Below are positions 44,547 through 52,618 of a stretch of DNA of 64,000 nt, piece after piece. Location of the stretch: contig DATJPY010000077.1 of NCBI GenBank assembly GCA_035506135.1, forward strand, positions 66,981-130,980, in the 5' to 3' direction. Made by a program: the position numbers and the translations under genes. Position 1 is the first letter of the stretch. Each line of letters begins with the position of its first letter. The notes beneath the pieces are model-generated. The model worked only from the letters and a program-made list of their open reading frames with translations. It searched no databases and was not told where the DNA came from. Source of the DNA: DATJPY01 sp035506135. Its GTDB lineage: Bacteria; Myxococcota_A; UBA9160; PR03.

Positions 44547-44861
44547 ATGGCCCAGAAGATCGCAAGAACCGGGATCACCCGCGAGCGCGGGTGGCTCTAC
44601 TTCCTCGACAAGAAGGGCGACGTCAGCCGCGCCAAGATGGCGCGCGGCGGCGGCAAGGCGTCCAAGATCAAGCCCCAGGTGGTCGCCAAGGTCGGCGTGA
44701 AGCGGGAGGACGGCTTCCTCTACTTCATCGACCGGGACGGCGACGTGTCGAAGACCAAGATGGCGCGCCGCACCGCAACGCGGCGGGCGCGTGGACGCGC
44801 GCCGTCGCGGCGGGCGCGGAAGCCCGCACGCCGAGCGATTGCGCGGCGGGCGCGGCGCTAG
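44547..44861 (+). CDS. Small basic protein with two DG/S-type repeats and H1-like tail
   Basis: 104 residues from ATG 44547 (AAGGAG upstream). Two tandem repeats of about 36 residues: RERGWLYFLDKKGDVSRAKM then REDGFLYFIDRDGDVSKTKM, each followed by AR and a basic linker. After residue 75 comes a tail almost entirely of Arg, Ala and Lys (RRTATRRARGRAPSRRARKP), like histone H1 or bacterial H1-like tails. Soluble; probably binds nucleic acid through the tail. It has its own promoter with an operator-like repeat and a strong hairpin behind it, so it is a free-standing gene. I recognise no named family. Confidence 0.7.
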   Translation: MAQKIARTGITRERGWLYFLDKKGDVSRAKMARGGGKASKIKPQVVAKVGVKREDGFLYFIDRDGDVSKTKMARRTATRRARGRAPSRRARKPARRAIARRARR

Positions 44862-44873
44862 CCCGCAACGAAG

Positions 44874-44904
44874 CGGCAGGCCGGGGCCGAGCCCCGGCCT
44901 GCCG
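44874..44904 (+). terminator. Strong GC-rich hairpin terminator
   Basis: A 14-bp perfect stem (CGGCAGGCCGGGGC at 44874-44887 pairing with 44891-44904) around a CGA loop, 12 bp after the stop of the small basic protein. No U-tract follows. It isolates that gene from the regulator at 44940. Confidence 0.65.
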
Positions 44905-44939
44905 TCGCCCCGCCCCCGCGCCACCGGTATCCTCCGCGC

Positions 44940-46427
44940 GTGGCTGCCGAACGAGGGGACGCGCCGTCCCCGGCCGCGCGCGCTCCCGCGCCCTATTCGA
45001 TCCTGATCGTCGACGACGAAGAGGGCATCCTCGAGAGCCTCGAGCTGACGCTCGGCGACGAGTACCGCGTCTTCACCGCCAAAAACGCGCAGCAGGGCCT
45101 CGAGGTGCTCGAGCGCGAGAAGATCGCGCTCGTGATCGCCGACCAGGTGCTCCCCGGCATGACCGGCGTCGAGTTCCTCGAGAAGGTGATCGAGCGCAAT
45201 CCGACCGCGATCCGCATGATGCTGACGGGCTACGCCGACGTCGCCTCGCTGGTGCGCGCCGTCAACGAGGGGCGCATCTACCGCTACGTCGCCAAGCCGT
45301 GGGATCCCGACGAGCTGCGCCTGAACGTCCGGCGCGCGCTCGAGTCCTACGGGCTCGCGAGCGAGAACGTCGCGCTCGCCGCCGCGCTGCGCGACGCCAA
45401 CGAGCGGCTGCGACAGGAGAACCTGTTCCTGCGCCGCGAGGTCGAGCGGCGCTACAGCTTCGAGAACCTGATCGGCTCGAGCGCCGCGATGGAGCGCGTG
45501 TTCGAGGTGATGGAGAAGGTCGCGCAGACCGACGCGACGGTGCTCCTCACCGGGGAGACCGGCACCGGGAAGGATCTGGTCGCGCGCGCCATCCACTACG
45601 CGGGCCCGCGCAAGCAGGCGCGCTTCGTCGCGCAGAACTGCGGCGCGCTTCCCGACACGCTGCTCGAGAGCGAGCTCTTCGGCCACCGCCGGGGCGCCTT
45701 CACCGGCGCGCACGAGGACAAGAAGGGGCTCTTCGAGGTGGCCCACGGCGGCACCATCTTCCTGGACGAGATCGCCGAGACCAATCCGGGCATGCAGGTG
45801 CGCCTGCTGCGCGTGCTGCAGGACGGCGAGATCCGCTCGCTCGGCGCCTCCGACGCGCGCAAGGTGGACGTGCGCGTGATCGCCGCCACCAATCGCGACC
45901 TGCGCCGCATGGTGCAGGAGGGCAAGTTCCGCGAGGACCTCTTCTACCGGCTGCGCGTGGTCGAGATCGGGATCCCGCCGCTGCGCGAGCGACGTGAGGA
46001 CATCCCGGTGCTGGCGCACCACTTCCTCGAGGACGCCAACAAGCGCATGGGCCGGCATCTCCGTGGCTACACCAACGCCGCGATGGACCGGCTGGTCGCC
46101 CACTCGTGGAGCGGCAACGTGCGCGAGCTCGAGAACGAGATCGAGCGGATCGTGGCCTTGGCCGGCGACGCCGACACGGTGACGCTCGACATGCTGTCGG
46201 AGCACGTGCGCGGGCGCCCGGCGGCGGACGACGCGGGCGCCGCGGCCGCCGCACCCGAGGCCGACGCGGGCCTGAACCGCGCCGTCGACGAGCTGAAGCG
46301 GCGAATGATCCTTCGGGCCATCGAGGAGACCGGCTCGAAGAGCAAGGCCGCCGAGCGGCTCGGCATCCCGCGCCAGTCGCTCCAGAAGATGGCGAAGCGG
46401 CTCGGGCTCCGGGACGCCGACGACTAG
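44940..46427 (+). CDS. Sigma-54-dependent response regulator, HupR/HoxA-like
   Basis: 495 residues from GTG 44940. Receiver with D68 in VIADQVLPGMTG and the C-terminal RIYRYVAKPWDPDELRLNVR, typical of HupR/HoxA and related regulators. Coiled linker, then AAA+: GETGTGKD, GAFTGA in HRRGAFTGAHEDKKG, FLDEIAETNPG, FREDLFYRLRVVEIGIPPLR. Fis-type HTH: GSKSKAAERLGIPRQSLQK. No kinase or hydrogenase genes adjacent, so partner and targets are unknown; HupR-like receivers can act unphosphorylated. Isolated from upstream by the hairpin at 44874. Confidence 0.9.
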   Translation: MAAERGDAPSPAARAPAPYSILIVDDEEGILESLELTLGDEYRVFTAKNAQQGLEVLEREKIALVIADQVLPGMTGVEFLEKVIERNPTAIRMMLTGYADVASLVRAVNEGRIYRYVAKPWDPDELRLNVRRALESYGLASENVALAAALRDANERLRQENLFLRREVERRYSFENLIGSSAAMERVFEVMEKVAQTDATVLLTGETGTGKDLVARAIHYAGPRKQARFVAQNCGALPDTLLESELFGHRRGAFTGAHEDKKGLFEVAHGGTIFLDEIAETNPGMQVRLLRVLQDGEIRSLGASDARKVDVRVIAATNRDLRRMVQEGKFREDLFYRLRVVEIGIPPLRERREDIPVLAHHFLEDANKRMGRHLRGYTNAAMDRLVAHSWSGNVRELENEIERIVALAGDADTVTLDMLSEHVRGRPAADDAGAAAAAPEADAGLNRAVDELKRRMILRAIEETGSKSKAAERLGIPRQSLQKMAKRLGLRDADD

Positions 46428-46442
46428 GCGGGGTCGACGGGA

Positions 46443-46925
46443 TCAGCGCGTGGCCGGGTCCCGGCGGTACTCGACGTCGGGCTCGCTCTCGGGCGGCGGG
46501 CTCACGCCGAAGGCGACGGCCCGGAAGCCGTGCTTCTCGTAGAACGCGCGCGCGGGTGCGTTGCGCTGGAAGGTGAAGAGGCGGAGGCCGCCGGGCGCGA
46601 GCGCGATGGCCTTCGCGAGCAGCGCGCTCCCGACGCCGCGGCGCTGCAGGTCGGTGCGCACGAAGAGATGATCGATCCACTCGCCGCGGACGGCGACGAA
46701 GCCGGCGATGCGATCGCCGTCGAGCGCAAGCCAGACCCAGCAGCGGGGCGCCACCGCGTCGCAGAAGAACTTGGTGTCGTCGTCGAGCGTATGGCGCTGC
46801 TGCTCCGCGTTGTAGGGGAAGGCGGCGCGCTTGCTGGCGTGCCACATCGCCACGGTCTCGGTGAGATCCGCAGGCTCGAAGGGGCGCAGCGCGACCGCGC
46901 GCCCGGCTCGGCTCGGCGCGCTCAA
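46443..46925 (-). CDS. GNAT-family N-acetyltransferase
   Basis: 160 residues from TTG 46925, overlapping the galE stop (TTGA). GNAT fold: VALRPFEPADLTETVAMW, GDRIAGFVAVRGEWIDHLFV, acetyl-CoA site LQRRGVGSALLAKAIALAP (R/Q-x2-G-x-G/A), and LRLFTFQRNAPARAFYEKHG. Contains an extra HTLDDDTKFFCDAV segment as in several uncharacterised bacterial GNATs. Substrate unknown. Translationally coupled to galE but no functional link is evident. Confidence 0.87.
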   Translation of the reverse strand: MSAPSRAGRAVALRPFEPADLTETVAMWHASKRAAFPYNAEQQRHTLDDDTKFFCDAVAPRCWVWLALDGDRIAGFVAVRGEWIDHLFVRTDLQRRGVGSALLAKAIALAPGGLRLFTFQRNAPARAFYEKHGFRAVAFGVSPPPESEPDVEYRRDPATR

Positions 46926-47905
46926 AGCCCACGCCAGCGGCGCAGCCACTCCCAGGCGGTCGCGACGATGGTGTCGAGGTCCGAGAGGCGCGGCGCCCAT
47001 CCGAAGCGCGCGCGGAAGCGGCTCGCGTCGGCGACCAGGATGGGCGGGTCGCCCGGACGGCGGCTCGCCGGGACGGACGGGACGCGGCGCCCGGTCACCC
47101 GCTCGACCGCCGCGAGGACCTCGCGGTTCGAGTAGCCGCGCCCGGTGCCTAGGTTGAACGCGCCCGGTGCGCCGCCCGCCAGCAGCGACTCGACGGCGCG
47201 CACGTGGCCGTCCGCGAGGTCGGTGACGTGGACGTAGTCGCGCACGCAGGTGCCGTCCGGCGTCGGGTAGTCGGAGCCGTACAGCGAGAGCTGTGGGCGA
47301 AGGCCGCATGCGGCCTCGAGCGCCAACGGGATCAGGTGCCTCTCCGGATCGTGTCGCTCGCCGATGCCGCCCGCCGGGTCGGCGCCGCTCGCGTTGAAGT
47401 AGCGCAGCGCCATCCAGGCGAGGCCGTGGGCGGCCTGTGCGTCGGCGAGCATGCGCTCGACCATCGCCTTGGATGCGCCGTACGGATTGTGCGGCGCCAG
47501 GGGCGCATCCTCCGAGATCGGCTGCGACTCCGGGCTCCCGTAGACGGCCGCGGTCGAGGAGAGCACGAAGGCCCGGACGCCGTTCGCGACGGCAGCCTGG
47601 ATCAGGCCCAGCGAGGCCTCGACGTTGTTGTGGTAGTAGTCGAGCGGCCGGGCCACGGACTCCGCCACCGAGGCGGAGGCAGCGAAGTGCAGCACGCCGT
47701 CGAAGGGTCCGTGCGCGGCGAAGACCCGCGCCAGCGCGTCGCGGTCCGCGACGTCGATCCGCTCCAGGGGTGCGCCGCCGGCCGCCTCGGCGTGGCCGGC
47801 GCGCAGGTCGTCGACCACCACGGCCTGGTGGTCGGCGCCGAGCAGTGCGCGGAGCGCGTGGCTGCCGACGTAGCCGGCGCCTCCCGTCACGAGCAACTTC
47901 GCCAA
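46922..47905 (-). CDS. galE: UDP-glucose 4-epimerase
   Basis: 327 residues. NAD-dependent interconversion of UDP-Glc and UDP-Gal (or GlcNAc forms), feeding surface polysaccharide. Seen: TGGAGYVGSH (NAD), S118 in LSSTAAVYG, Y142-GAS-K146 (catalytic YxxxK), RYFNASGADPAGGIGERHDP, YGSDYPTPDGTCVRDYVHV, LGTGRGYSNREVL. Complete and typical. Divergent from ogt with 38 bp between starts; followed by a coupled GNAT gene. No clear glycosyltransferase neighbours. Confidence 0.95.
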   Translation of the reverse strand: MAKLLVTGGAGYVGSHALRALLGADHQAVVVDDLRAGHAEAAGGAPLERIDVADRDALARVFAAHGPFDGVLHFAASASVAESVARPLDYYHNNVEASLGLIQAAVANGVRAFVLSSTAAVYGSPESQPISEDAPLAPHNPYGASKAMVERMLADAQAAHGLAWMALRYFNASGADPAGGIGERHDPERHLIPLALEAACGLRPQLSLYGSDYPTPDGTCVRDYVHVTDLADGHVRAVESLLAGGAPGAFNLGTGRGYSNREVLAAVERVTGRRVPSVPASRRPGDPPILVADASRFRARFGWAPRLSDLDTIVATAWEWLRRWRGL

Positions 47906-47943
47906 CGCACCTCCACGGCGGTCCGTGGTATTGTGGCGGCGCG

Positions 47944-48489
47944 ATGGCGATCGTCCAACGGCCCGGCGAGAGCCTCTTCACTGCGGAGTTCGAGTCGCCG
48001 ATCGGGAAGCTCCGCGTGGCGTCCACCGACGCCGGCCTCGCGTGGCTCGGGCTTCCGCGCGCGGGCGGCAGGGGCTTCGCCGGATGGGTCGCGCGCAACG
48101 CGCCGGGCGCGCGGCGCGAGGCGGCCTTCGCGCCCAACCGAGACGCCATCCGCCAGCTCCTCGAGTACCTGGAGGGCAAGCGCACCGGCTTCGAGCTGCC
48201 GCTCGATCTGCGCGGGACGGAGTTCCAGCGCGCGGTGTGGGGCGCGCTCCTGCGCATTCCCTATGGCGAGACGCGCAGCTACGGCGAGATCGCCCGCGAG
48301 ATCGGGAAGCCGGACGCCGTGCGCGCCGTCGGCACCGCCAACGGCGCGAACCCGGTCGCGCTGATCGTTCCCTGCCATCGCGTCATCGCCGCGCAGGGCA
48401 AGCTCGGCGGCTACGGCGGCGGGCTCGACCTGAAGCGACGACTGCTCGCGATGGAGCAGTCGGTGCGCCATCAGGGCGCGCTGCTCTAG
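47944..48489 (+). CDS. ogt: Methylated-DNA--protein-cysteine methyltransferase
   Basis: 181 residues. Suicide repair of O6-alkylguanine. Active site PCHRVI with C144; arginine finger region YGETRSYGEIAREIGKP, NGANPVALIVPCHRVI, and GYGGGLDLKRRLLAME. N-terminal Ogt-type domain without the Ada methylphosphotriester domain. ATG 47944 is 38 bp from galE on the other strand. The stop is 49 bp from the stop of the convergent PLP enzyme. Confidence 0.95.
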   Translation: MAIVQRPGESLFTAEFESPIGKLRVASTDAGLAWLGLPRAGGRGFAGWVARNAPGARREAAFAPNRDAIRQLLEYLEGKRTGFELPLDLRGTEFQRAVWGALLRIPYGETRSYGEIAREIGKPDAVRAVGTANGANPVALIVPCHRVIAAQGKLGGYGGGLDLKRRLLAMEQSVRHQGALL

Positions 48490-48538
48490 AACGGATCGGC
48501 CGCGGCCTCGGCGCGCCAGGTCCGAGACCGCGGGGTCG

Positions 48539-49747
48539 CTACGCCGCAGCCAGCGCGCGCTCCAGGTCGGCGAGCAGGTCGGCCTCGTCCTCGACGCCGA
48601 GCGAGAGCCGGACCAGCGAGTCGGTGATGCCGAGGGCGTAGCGCTCGTCGCGCGAGAGGTCCCAGTACGACATCGTGGCCGGCATCTCGACCAGCGACTC
48701 GACGCCGCCGAGGCTCGGGCCGATGTACGGAATGCGCAGGGCGTCGACGAAGCGACAGGTGCCGTCGAAGTCCGACGCGAGCTCGAAGGTCACCACGCCG
48801 CCGAAGCCGCGCAGCGTGCGCGCCGCCACCTCGTGGTCCGGATGGCTCGCGAGCCCCGGGTACCAGACCCGACGCACCTTGGGATGCGCCTCGAGCCAGC
48901 GCGCGACCGCGAGGCCGTTCTGGTTGTGGCGCTCCATGCGCAGCGCGAGCGTCTTGAGTCCGCGCAGCAGCAGGTAGGCGGCGTGCGGATCGAGGATCCC
49001 GCCGAGCACGCCCACCGCCTCGCGCAGGGCGGTGACGAGCGGCCGCGGCCCGACCGCCGCTCCCGCCATCAGGTCGTTGTGCCCGCCGAGGTACTTGGTG
49101 GCGCTGTGGATCACCAGGTCGGCGCCGTGCTCGAGCGCGCGCTGGTTGATCGGCGACGCGAAGGTGGAGTCGATGATCACGTGCACGCCGCGCGCGTGGC
49201 AGACGCGGGCGGCCTCGGCGACGTCGATCACGCGCAGGTACGGATTGGTGGGGCTCTCGGTGAAGAAGAGCCGCGTCTCCGGGCGCAGCGCCGCGGCGAG
49301 CTTCTGGGGGTCGGCCGGCTCGATCACGGTGGTCTCGACGCCGAGCTTCCCAAGGTACTGGCGGATGAACTGGCGTGTGCGCCGGTAGCAGTCGCTGGTC
49401 ACCACGAGGTGTGCGCCCTGCGGCAGCAGCGCCAGGAAGGTGGTGGTCGCGGCGCACATCCCGGACGCAAACAGCACCGCGTCCTCGCTGCCCTCGAGCG
49501 CGGCGAGCTTGCGCTCGACGGCGCGCCAGGTCGGGTTTCCGTAGCGCCCGTACTCGTCGCGCGCGACTCGCCCCTCCTGGTACGCGCACACCTCCTCCGA
49601 GCTCGCGAAGGTGTAGGTCGAGGTCTGGTAGATCGGCGTGGTGAGCGCGTCGCTCTCGCGCCGCTCGCGCTCGCCGCCGTGCACGGCGTTGGTGGACTCG
49701 CCGCGCGGCGAGGAGGTGTCGCCCACACCCGGTCGGCGTTGACTCAT
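48539..49747 (-). CDS. Cys/Met metabolism PLP enzyme (cystathionine gamma-synthase type)
   Basis: 402 residues from ATG 49747. Fold-type I PLP enzyme: YGRYGNPTWRAVERKLAALE, LFASGMCAATTTFLALL, FFTESPTNPYLRVIDVAEAA, DSTFASPINQ, and the PLP lysine in VIHSATKYLGGHND. Could be cystathionine gamma-synthase, gamma-lyase or O-succinyl/acetylhomoserine sulfhydrylase; motifs do not separate these. A SAM-II-type riboswitch and a good promoter immediately upstream argue for a biosynthetic methionine role repressed by SAM. Start chosen 18 bases after the riboswitch 3' arm, so ligand binding could hide the ribosome binding site. Confidence 0.9.
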   Translation of the reverse strand: MSQRRPGVGDTSSPRGESTNAVHGGERERRESDALTTPIYQTSTYTFASSEEVCAYQEGRVARDEYGRYGNPTWRAVERKLAALEGSEDAVLFASGMCAATTTFLALLPQGAHLVVTSDCYRRTRQFIRQYLGKLGVETTVIEPADPQKLAAALRPETRLFFTESPTNPYLRVIDVAEAARVCHARGVHVIIDSTFASPINQRALEHGADLVIHSATKYLGGHNDLMAGAAVGPRPLVTALREAVGVLGGILDPHAAYLLLRGLKTLALRMERHNQNGLAVARWLEAHPKVRRVWYPGLASHPDHEVAARTLRGFGGVVTFELASDFDGTCRFVDALRIPYIGPSLGGVESLVEMPATMSYWDLSRDERYALGITDSLVRLSLGVEDEADLLADLERALAAA

Positions 49748-49765
49748 GCGTTCGCTCTTCGCGGT

Positions 49766-49828
49766 GGCGCTTAGCAGCTGCGGAGGGCTCGTCCCTAGGT
49801 GGGCCTGCAAGCGCCGGAAATCGCCCGG
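49766..49828 (-). ncRNA. SAM-II-type riboswitch candidate
   Basis: On the minus strand: P1 5' arm GGGC (49826-49823), then the conserved loop GATTT...GCTTGCAG, P1 3' arm GCCC (49804-49801), and further on GCTAA followed by GCGCC (49770-49766). GGCGC in the first loop pairs with that GCGCC, giving the H-type pseudoknot P2 of SAM-II. GATTT, CTTGCA and GCTAA match the family's conserved bases. An extra small hairpin (AGGG/CCCT) lies in the long third loop, which is unusual. Ends 18 bases before the ATG of a Cys/Met-metabolism gene. Confidence 0.72.
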
Positions 49829-49842
49829 TCGAAGCGACACGG

Positions 49843-49871
49843 AGGGTACGATCGCCCCGCGGGAGAGTCAA
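49843..49871 (-). promoter_or_regulatory. Sigma-70 promoter for the riboswitch-controlled gene
   Basis: Minus strand: TTGACT (49871-49866), spacer of exactly 17, TACCCT (49848-49843). Predicted start about seven bases on, just before the riboswitch. The -35 matches five of six consensus bases. Confidence 0.65.
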
Positions 49872-49941
49872 CCGAGCGCCGACCGGCCCGGCCCGCGATC
49901 CCGCGCGCCGCCGCCGCCCTTGCGGAATCGAACAAATGATT

Positions 49942-49955
49942 GAAACATCTGTTTC
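49942..49955. promoter_or_regulatory. Inverted repeat abutting the TetR start codon
   Basis: GAAACA-TC-TGTTTC, perfect 6-bp arms, ending one base before the ATG of the TetR gene. TTGCGG at about 49920 lies at promoter spacing upstream. There is no ribosome binding site, so a leaderless message repressed by its own product is plausible. Confidence 0.55.
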
Positions 49956-50636
49956 ATGGCCCGGCCGGAGCGCCTCGGGACCCGCGAGCGGCTCCTGGCG
50001 GCCGCCGGCGCGGCGTTCGCCGCGGGCGGCTACCGGGGTGCGCCGCTGCGCGAGATCGCCGAGCGGGCCGGCGCGAACCTCGCCTCGGCCAACTACTACT
50101 TCGGCTCGAAGCAGAAGCTCTACCTCGAGGTCGCGCGGGCGGAGTTCGAGCGCCTCGAGCAGCGGCTCGCAGAGCGTGGCGCGGCGGTCGCGCCGGAGGC
50201 TCTCGACGGCCTGCCGCGCCCCGCGCTGATCGAGCTCCTGCGCGCGCGGATCCGCATCACGCTCGAGGCGATCCTCGACCCCGCGAGCGTCCACGGCAAG
50301 CTGATGCAGCGCGAGCTCGCGGAGCCGAGCGAGGCGCTGCCGGTGATCGTGCGCCGCCACATCGATCCGATGCGCCGCAGCATGGACGCCATCCTCGGAC
50401 GCCTCGCTCCGCAGCTCGACGGCGAGGAGGTGGAGCGCTGCACGCGCAGCGTGATCGGCCAGATCGGCTTCTACCTGACGCACCGCCCGGCGCTGCTCCT
50501 CCTGATGGGCCGGCGCGCCTACCCGCCCGGCTTCGTCGCGGAGCTTGCCGACCACGTGACCGAGTTCTCGGTCGGCGGGATCGACCGGCTCGTCCGCAAG
50601 CACCGCATCCAGCGCGCCCCGAAGGAGAGGTCGTGA
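49956..50636 (+). CDS. TetR-family regulator, CecR (YbiH)-like
   Basis: 226 residues. HTH: RERLLAAAGAAFAAGGYRGA, EIAERAGANLASANYYFGSK. The C-terminal domain (QRELAEPSEALPVIVRRHID, CTRSVIGQIGFYLTHRPALL) matches the CecR/YbiH class. In E. coli CecR controls ybhGFSR, and here the next five genes have that same order, supporting the assignment. Its ATG has no ribosome binding site; an operator-like palindrome directly precedes it. The stop overlaps the HlyD start (GTGA). Likely represses its own operon; ligand unknown. Confidence 0.88.
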   Translation: MARPERLGTRERLLAAAGAAFAAGGYRGAPLREIAERAGANLASANYYFGSKQKLYLEVARAEFERLEQRLAERGAAVAPEALDGLPRPALIELLRARIRITLEAILDPASVHGKLMQRELAEPSEALPVIVRRHIDPMRRSMDAILGRLAPQLDGEEVERCTRSVIGQIGFYLTHRPALLLLMGRRAYPPGFVAELADHVTEFSVGGIDRLVRKHRIQRAPKERS

Positions 50637-51679
50637 GGAACCGCCGGAGGATCCTCGCCGCAGTCGCGCTCGCGGCGGTCGCCCTCGGCGCCGTCGTGAT
50701 CCTGCGCCGCAGCGGCGGCGAGGCGCACTACACGGGCTTCGTCGAGGGCGAGGAGCGCGTCCTGCGCAGCGAGGTCAGCGGGCGGGTGGTCGACGTCGGG
50801 TTCCGCGAGGGCGACGCGGTGCCGGCCGATGCGGTCGTGGCGCGCCTCGACGATGCCGAGATCGCGTCGCGCATCGCGACCAAGCAGCAGGAGCTCTCGG
50901 TGCTCGAGGCGCAGATCGCGCGGCAGCAGGAGCAGGTCGCGCTCTCCGACGCCACCTGGCAGCGCGACGTGTCGGGGCGCGAGGCCGCCCTGCGCCAGGC
51001 GCAGGCGGAGTGGACGCTCGCCGAGCGGACGCACGAGCGGCAGCTGCACCTGCGCGAGAGCGGGGTCAGCTCGCCGCAGCAGCTCGACGAGGCGCGCTCC
51101 CGGCGCGACGCCACGGGGAGCGCGGTCGACGCCGCGCGCGAGGCCCTGGAGCGCACGCGGGCGATGGAGGGCGAGATCGCGCTCGCGAAGCAGCAGCTCG
51201 AGGTGCTGAAGCGCCAGCTCGAGCAGGCGCGTGCGCAGCTCGGCGAGCTGGAGGTGCTGCACGCCAAGTACTTCATCCACGCGCCGGCCGTCGCGACGGT
51301 GGTGCAGACGCAGCTCCTCTGGCCCGGCGAGCTGGCGCAGCCCGGCACGCCGCTGCTCTCCGTGCTCGATCCGCGCGACAAGTACGTGCAGATCTACGTA
51401 CCGGTCGCCGACGCGGCGCGCGTGCGCGTCGGCCAGCGCGTCGAGATCGAGCTCGACAGCCAGCCCGGCCGGCGGGTGCCCGGCGAGGTCAGCTTCGTGG
51501 CCGACTCCGCCAACTTCACGCCCGAGAAGATCGAGACGCGCAGCGACCGCATGGGACAGGTCTACCGCGCCAAGGTGCGCATCCTGGAGGACGTGGAGCG
51601 CTTCGCGCCCGGCACCGAGGGCAACGTCTACCTGGTGTCGGACGGCACGCCGGAGCGCACGGCGCGCCGGGAGCGCTGA
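50633..51679 (+). CDS. HlyD-family membrane fusion protein (YbhG-like)
   Basis: 348 residues from GTG 50633 (GAAGGAGAGG upstream, GTGA overlap with TetR). N-terminal signal anchor (ILAAVALAAVALGAVVIL), barrel-sandwich part RVLRSEVSGRVVDVGFREGD, a long alpha-hairpin coiled coil (about 75-215), then the second half-lipoyl domain and beta-barrel (FIHAPAVATVVQTQLLWPGE, YVQIYVPVADAARVRVGQRV). It bridges the ABC exporter to the outer membrane. The next gene starts directly after its stop. Confidence 0.9.
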   Translation: MRNRRRILAAVALAAVALGAVVILRRSGGEAHYTGFVEGEERVLRSEVSGRVVDVGFREGDAVPADAVVARLDDAEIASRIATKQQELSVLEAQIARQQEQVALSDATWQRDVSGREAALRQAQAEWTLAERTHERQLHLRESGVSSPQQLDEARSRRDATGSAVDAAREALERTRAMEGEIALAKQQLEVLKRQLEQARAQLGELEVLHAKYFIHAPAVATVVQTQLLWPGELAQPGTPLLSVLDPRDKYVQIYVPVADAARVRVGQRVEIELDSQPGRRVPGEVSFVADSANFTPEKIETRSDRMGQVYRAKVRILEDVERFAPGTEGNVYLVSDGTPERTARRER

Positions 51680-52618
51680 ATGCCCGACGCCCCCGCCGTC
51701 CGCCTCCGCCGCCTGGAGAAGCGCTTCGGGCGGCGGCGCGCGCTGGCCGGCATCGACCTCGAGCTGGCCGGGGCCGAGCTCGTGGGCGTGGTGGGACCGG
51801 ACGGCGCGGGCAAGACCACGCTGCTGCGCGCGATCGCCGGCCTGCTCGAGGTGGAGGCGCTCGAAGCGAGCGTGCTCGGCCACGACCTGCGCGGCGACGT
51901 GCGCGCGCTCAAGGCGCGCGTCGGCTACGTGCCGCAGACGTTCGCGCTGCACCGCGACCTGTCCGTGCTCGAGAACCTGAAGTTCACCGCGCGGCTGCAC
52001 CGGCTGCCCCCCGTCCTCTTTGCCGATCGCTCGCGAGAGCTCCTCGAGCGCACGGGCCTCTCCGCCTTCGCCGACCGGCCCGCCGGCGCGCTCTCCGGCG
52101 GCATGAAGCAGAAGCTCGCCATCGCGAACGCGCTGCTTCCCGAGCCGGCGCTGCTGGTGCTCGACGAGCCCACCGCCGGCGTGGACGTCTCGGCGCGCGC
52201 CGAGATCTGGGAGCTGCTCGTGGCGCGCAGCGCCACGACACTGGTGCTGCTCTCGACCAGCTACCTGGACGAGGCCGAGGCCTGCGCCCGTCTGGTGTAC
52301 CTCGATGCCGGGCGGGTGGTCGCGGTCGGAACGCCGGCCGAGCTCCGCGCCCGCGTGCGCTTCGAGCTCTACCGCGCCTGGGGTCCGCAGCCGCGCGCGA
52401 TCGCGCAGGCCGCGCGCTCGCTCGGCTACGTCGGAGCGGCGCGCGCGAGCGGCCGCTTCACGCGGGTCGAGGTCCCGTCGGAGCGCTCGCCGGGCGCGGC
52501 GCGGGTGCGCGCCGATCTCGCCGCGCTGCCCGGGGTCCGCGTGGTCGAGCCGCTCGCGGTCGACATGGAGACCGCGCTCGTCGCGCTCGCCCGCGGATCC
52601 GCGGAGGGCGCCGCATGA
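51680..52618 (+). CDS. ABC transporter ATPase 1 (YbhF N-half-like), missing H-loop His
   Basis: 312 residues; ATG follows the HlyD stop with no gap. Walker A GPDGAGKT (39-46), Q-loop VGYVPQTFALHRD, intact signature LSGGMKQK (138-145), Walker B ALLVLDEPTAGVD. The H-loop reads LLSTSYLDEAE, with S194 where His is normal. C-terminal extension of about 100 residues. E. coli has these two ATPases fused as YbhF; here they are separate genes overlapping as ATGA. Together with ATPase 2 one composite ATP site would be impaired. Confidence 0.9.
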   Translation: MPDAPAVRLRRLEKRFGRRRALAGIDLELAGAELVGVVGPDGAGKTTLLRAIAGLLEVEALEASVLGHDLRGDVRALKARVGYVPQTFALHRDLSVLENLKFTARLHRLPPVLFADRSRELLERTGLSAFADRPAGALSGGMKQKLAIANALLPEPALLVLDEPTAGVDVSARAEIWELLVARSATTLVLLSTSYLDEAEACARLVYLDAGRVVAVGTPAELRARVRFELYRAWGPQPRAIAQAARSLGYVGAARASGRFTRVEVPSERSPGAARVRADLAALPGVRVVEPLAVDMETALVALARGSAEGAA

